Below are positions 60,426 to 64,000 of a DNA stretch of 64,000 nt, one piece after another. The stretch's first letter is position 1, and the number at the start of each line of letters is the position of its first letter. A model generated the notes under the pieces. The model had not been told where the DNA came from and made no database searches. It saw only the letters and a program-made list of their open reading frames with translations. This DNA is from Chlorokybus atmophyticus (Eukaryota > Streptophyta > Chlorokybophyceae > Chlorokybales > Chlorokybaceae), in assembly GCA_009103225.1 (NCBI GenBank), contig RHPI01001037.1:1135213-1199212 (forward strand). The letters run 5' to 3'. The translations under genes were made by a program, and so were the position numbers.

Positions 60426-62520
60426 CAATGTCCAGGATTGTTTCGCTGCATATTGCTGCAAATTTTCAATGTTCTTACACTCATATACTTGCACACCTCC
60501 ACGCCAATGTTTAAAAATCGGATGATGAATTAGCCATAGGTAAAGTGTGAAAAAGTAACAGCACATCAAAACAAGTAAAATTGGGCATATACCATGCTAA
60601 CACTTTACACCAGCAATTAACCGCCGGGCTGCCTACTCTACCTAGCACGCTAAGCCCTTGCCCCATTAGTCCAACCAGCGTGCATGGTGTCCAGCAGTCA
60701 TGTGCCGCACCAATGATGTGAACAGGTAACATATTCCAGTACAATTTGCCATGGAGATGTGCACTACATAGAATGCAAGGATTGTGAACATGTTACGTGA
60801 AACAAGCTGATAGCGAACATGTTCCTCTCTCACTCTGTTATGCTATAACCTCTGTTCAGCAATGCAGCCTGTCCACCACACCTCCCACAGCAGCGCAGCG
60901 ACAACAGTGTGCTGCACGCCGTGCATGGAACTGCATGATGCGCGCCAATGGGCGCAAACCCTAACGCTGACGGCAGAGCGTCCAGACGGCGGGAGGAGGG
61001 AGGGTGTAGGGAAGGAAGGAGGGAGGGGGACTCCAACTCCTGCTGCTCTTTTGACCGCTGGTGCTGCTGCAAATGGGCCGCTAACCATATGGCGCAGGTG
61101 CAGGTAACCACGACTGCAACGTGTGCATGCATGACTGACAGGGGGGTGTAGATGTAGGTGTAGGAGTAGAGTAGGTAGCCCGGTGGTCGTGTATATAGCA
61201 CGAGGTGAGTGTGCTCTGCAGAGTGTTGCCTGCGTGGTGTGGTCTGAATGGGCACACCCCTCTCGCATCTTCTGTACACACAAGGCCCAGCCCACCACCC
61301 AAACCTCCCCGACTGCACCTAACCAGCATACCACGCGCCACGAATGCAAGAGCGTGCTCTGCTGAGGTCAGTAGTGCGGGGTTGAGGGTTACAAAGGGCT
61401 GCCAAAGGTAGCAGCACACGGAGAGGAGGGACGAGGGTGATGCTGGCGAGAGGAGGGAGGGGGAGTTCATCTGCTGGTGCTGCCGACTGCCTGGCGCTGT
61501 GGACTATGACTAACTGCCTAGCTGCACGTTGTGCAGGTGATGACCAGTGCGAGCATGTCATGCATGTCTAACGGGGTGGTGGTGTTAGTGTTGGTAGTAG
61601 CAGTGAAGTAGAGTAGGAACCCGGTGGTAAAAATGTTGGTGGTGAGTTTGTGTGGCTGACTGTATGCTAGTCACATTCCTTGCATGTCAGATGCATACGC
61701 ACGCCACATTGTATGTACACAGCCCGGCCTGACTCTTGTACCTGTTATTCTGTTACAAATAAGTGAATATACAACATGCATGCATGACTATTGGGGTAAG
61801 AATATAGTGTTAGCGTATGAGATACAGATACAGATAGCTTTGGCCCGATGGTGGGTTGTTACCTGAATGGTGACTGCCTGCATGCCTTGTGTGCTTGATA
61901 TTATGCATGTTGTGTGCCTTTGACACCGTGCATGTGACCATCCTAGTTTGCAATCTTTCTTTCTGTACACAGCACTATCAACACAACATCTGCACACGCG
62001 CCACACTATACAGTGTATGTTACAAAACAGGTTGTGTGCATGTGTAGTCAGTGTGAGTTTCTCAGTCAATCAATCAATACGCCACCGCGTAAACAGATTA
62101 CAACTTGCGGTCACTTCATACGTAACGTGCTGGCCCAAGTATGCGTACAAGTAGCATACTTCTTCAACAGTATGGTCGAGAAAGTGTCACAACAATACTC
62201 TGCGCAATGCCTCATTGTTTGCACTTGCGCTCAAGGTATAGCGTCAGCAAGACGTGAACGCCAGTAACAACAACAACAATGATAGTCATAAAGTTACGGA
62301 CACGCACCCTCTGCTCTGGACAACACACACCACCGCCTTCGTCTTGGTGTCCGCTGCTGCCGCCCGCACAGACAGACTGACTGACTGGCTGCGCGCAGGC
62401 TAGGCTAGCTGACGTGCATGCATGCCCAGCAGCAGCTTGGCAGAGGAATAACTACTGCTACAGCTCCAAGTTGGCATGCATGCATGTCAGCTTACTTGCA
62501 ACGGTTCGCCCGGCGTTGGT

Positions 62521-62671
62521 GGCGATGACGATGGGGGAGGTGAAGGAGGAGCTGATAGAGGTGGAGGATGGGGCAGCGCTGGACGAGGGGAAAGTTGTTG
62601 TGGTGCCGGAGGGGCACGAGGAGGAGGCCCCAGCGTGTTTCCACATGCCTCTCAATTTGCCGAGGCCGTGA
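62521..62671 (+). CDS. Short acidic ORF, doubtful
   Basis: A 49-codon frame begins MTMGEVKEELIEVEDG and is rich in Glu and Val. Its GC-rich, acidic composition resembles a first exon, but no splice donor occurs before the stop. Unknown, and possibly not a gene. Confidence 0.2.
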
Positions 62672-64000
62672 CTGTATGGTCCCAAACAGCCAGCGCCTGG
62701 CTTATACAACGCACAGCCTTGGTGCGTTTGCTTGACTCGGACGTCTATCGCTGCATGCTGCGTGTTTTGATCTGCTTGGAAAAGAGTGTTTGATAGCTGA
62801 GCTGCTGTTCAGGCCACTTGACTTATTTTATGAAGGGTACAGTCGCTTGCAACTGTAATCAGGCCGTTTGACAACAACTTCATGTGTGTAGGTTTGCATG
62901 CATTCAGGGCTAACGCTGCGACACGCCATTGTGCTGACTGGTCACTCCGCACGCTGATTGAGAGATTGAAAGCCGTTTTGTGTTCGCTGACACCCGACAG
63001 TCTGGTTGGTAGTAGTACAACAGAGCACAAGTACAACACGGCCACAAACACATTGTCTTTGTAGCACAAGTACAACACATAGATTACCAATAAGGTTAAA
63101 ATAAGTAGGGCCGACAGTGAGGTAGAAACCACTACATTGATTGCTGCTGTGTAGTGCTGCAGGTCAGGAGATGTACAAGAGAGCGCATGCAACCATACAC
63201 AACATGCAATCAGCGTCAGCCAGCACAAAGGGCAACAGCGTGTTGCAGCAAACAGGAGTCATTGAGTATGGCTTCAATCTGTAACTGCTGCCTTACATTG
63301 CAGGCCATGACGGTGGCACATGAACATGTTGATGTTTTCAAATGTCCATTGGCTGCGGAGTGGCACTGCCACTGCTGCGCATGCTTGGGAGCACACGGCC
63401 TGTGCACAACACTCTCCTTGCCCATGGCAACAAATGCAGCAAATTCTCATTGGTTACTTCGGTTTACCACGGTGACAGAATCTGATGAAGCGGACTTCAT
63501 CGAGAAAGTGGTAAACGTTGATTGCACGTAAGCTTCTATATATTCAACTTGTAACCGAGAATCTGCATGTTAAGGTTCAGGTCTGCACGAGGTCCTTGCC
63601 CTCCCTTTAAGCGAGCCAAATCAGACCCTGCGTGACGGCGCTGCTCAATGCATACATGAGGTATTTCCTGGCGGCTGCTGGTAGTCACATACAGAACCAA
63701 CTTCGAGAGGTGACATCGCATAAGTATGCCTTCATTGTGCAGTACAAAAGGCTCGCAGGAGCACTTACGGTGGCAAGGCGCTTTGGGACTCGCTGGCGTC
63801 CGCAGGGCACTTCATTGGCTGCATGCGCATACGCGCATAAGGTACTGTCGCGCTGCTTCACAGCTTACAGTTAGATAAAAACAGAGAGAGGTCTGTTCCG
63901 GCTGCGTGAGCCAGAGTGAGTATGTGTGTGCGTTCTGCATTATGATAATAACTACATACGGTGTGAGCGGATCTCCGCGCGCGCGCTCACGGGCGGCGTG

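Larger units (their letters stand above)
59793..64000. other. Gene-poor right end
   Basis: No gene was recognised. It contains a T10 tract near 59893, a (GGAAAT)n patch at 60401-60425, a telo-box-like AAACCCTAA at 60956-60964, and two diverged copies of a TAGTAGAGTAGG...CCCGGTGGT block near 61165-61190 and 61605-61630. ORFs at 63154-63531 and 63632-63874 (+) have no domain; they could be exons of a gene running off the window. Confidence 0.45.

Noticed and set aside
1-64000. CRISPR array, phage or integrative element
   Set aside because: There are no regularly spaced identical repeats, no integrase or phage genes, and the gene structures are eukaryotic throughout.

Overview
The window is nuclear DNA from a green alga (Viridiplantae). 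Nearly every recognisable gene is split by short GT-AG introns. Three proteins open with Ala/Ser/Arg-rich plastid transit-like leaders. A starch-related CBM48 protein of the PTST2/FLO6 type is present. A complete CFAP57-type gene implies motile cilia. There are no bacterial operons, rRNA genes, CRISPR arrays or intact transposons, and I recognised no tRNA gene. One assembly gap of 266 N lies at 38784-39049. I cannot name the species. All exon models below were built by hand from reading frame, splice sites and intron phase, and none has transcript support.

Layout, left to right. 3-1461 (+): 3' part of an unrecognised gene. 2654-4304 (-): AHA1 N-domain-only Hsp90 co-chaperone. 5299-11373 (+): CFAP57. 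11683-12599 (-): small predicted plastid protein. 13504-15917 (+): sorting nexin 1/2 (Vps5-like). 18464-24443 (+): one continuous gene joining an MTR4-like DExH RNA helicase to an F-box and a Kelch propeller. 24629-25870 (+): decayed condensin CAP-G-like fragment. 27231-30913 (+): SMP-C2 lipid-transfer (synaptotagmin-like) protein with a membrane segment at each end. 33904-35227 (-): TMEM19/DUF92 membrane protein. 36000-37156 (+): COX19. 37577-38026 (+): weak membrane ORF. 39536-40694 (-): plastid-type [2Fe-2S] ferredoxin-like protein. 41701-42442 (-): ribosomal protein eL32. 42832-45822 (+): splicing factor SF3A1. 48243-49493 (-): tRNA-splicing endonuclease subunit SEN2. 49790-52718 (+): CBM48 starch-targeting protein. 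58507-59792 (+): reticulon. The last 4 kb holds only weak ORFs.

Several neighbours are divergent pairs sharing short upstream regions (AHA1/CFAP57, plastid protein/SNX, TMEM19/COX19, eL32/SF3A1, SEN2/PTST). The AHA1/CFAP57 and eL32/SF3A1 regions carry telo-box motifs. The genes are mostly housekeeping (RNA processing, translation, membrane traffic, organelle biogenesis) and do not form a functional cluster.

The most unusual object is the helicase/F-box/Kelch gene. It keeps the helicase core and the C-terminal DSHCT domain. It has no room for the arch (KOW) domain, reads DELD where the family has DExH, and runs without a stop codon or an intron boundary into an F-box and ZTL-like Kelch repeats. 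Other points of interest are two GC-AG introns supported by conserved protein sequence, a perfect 46-bp palindrome and other short near-perfect palindromes, a 145-bp tandem duplication in an intron, and a dispersed repeat family in the gene-poor 53-56 kb stretch.
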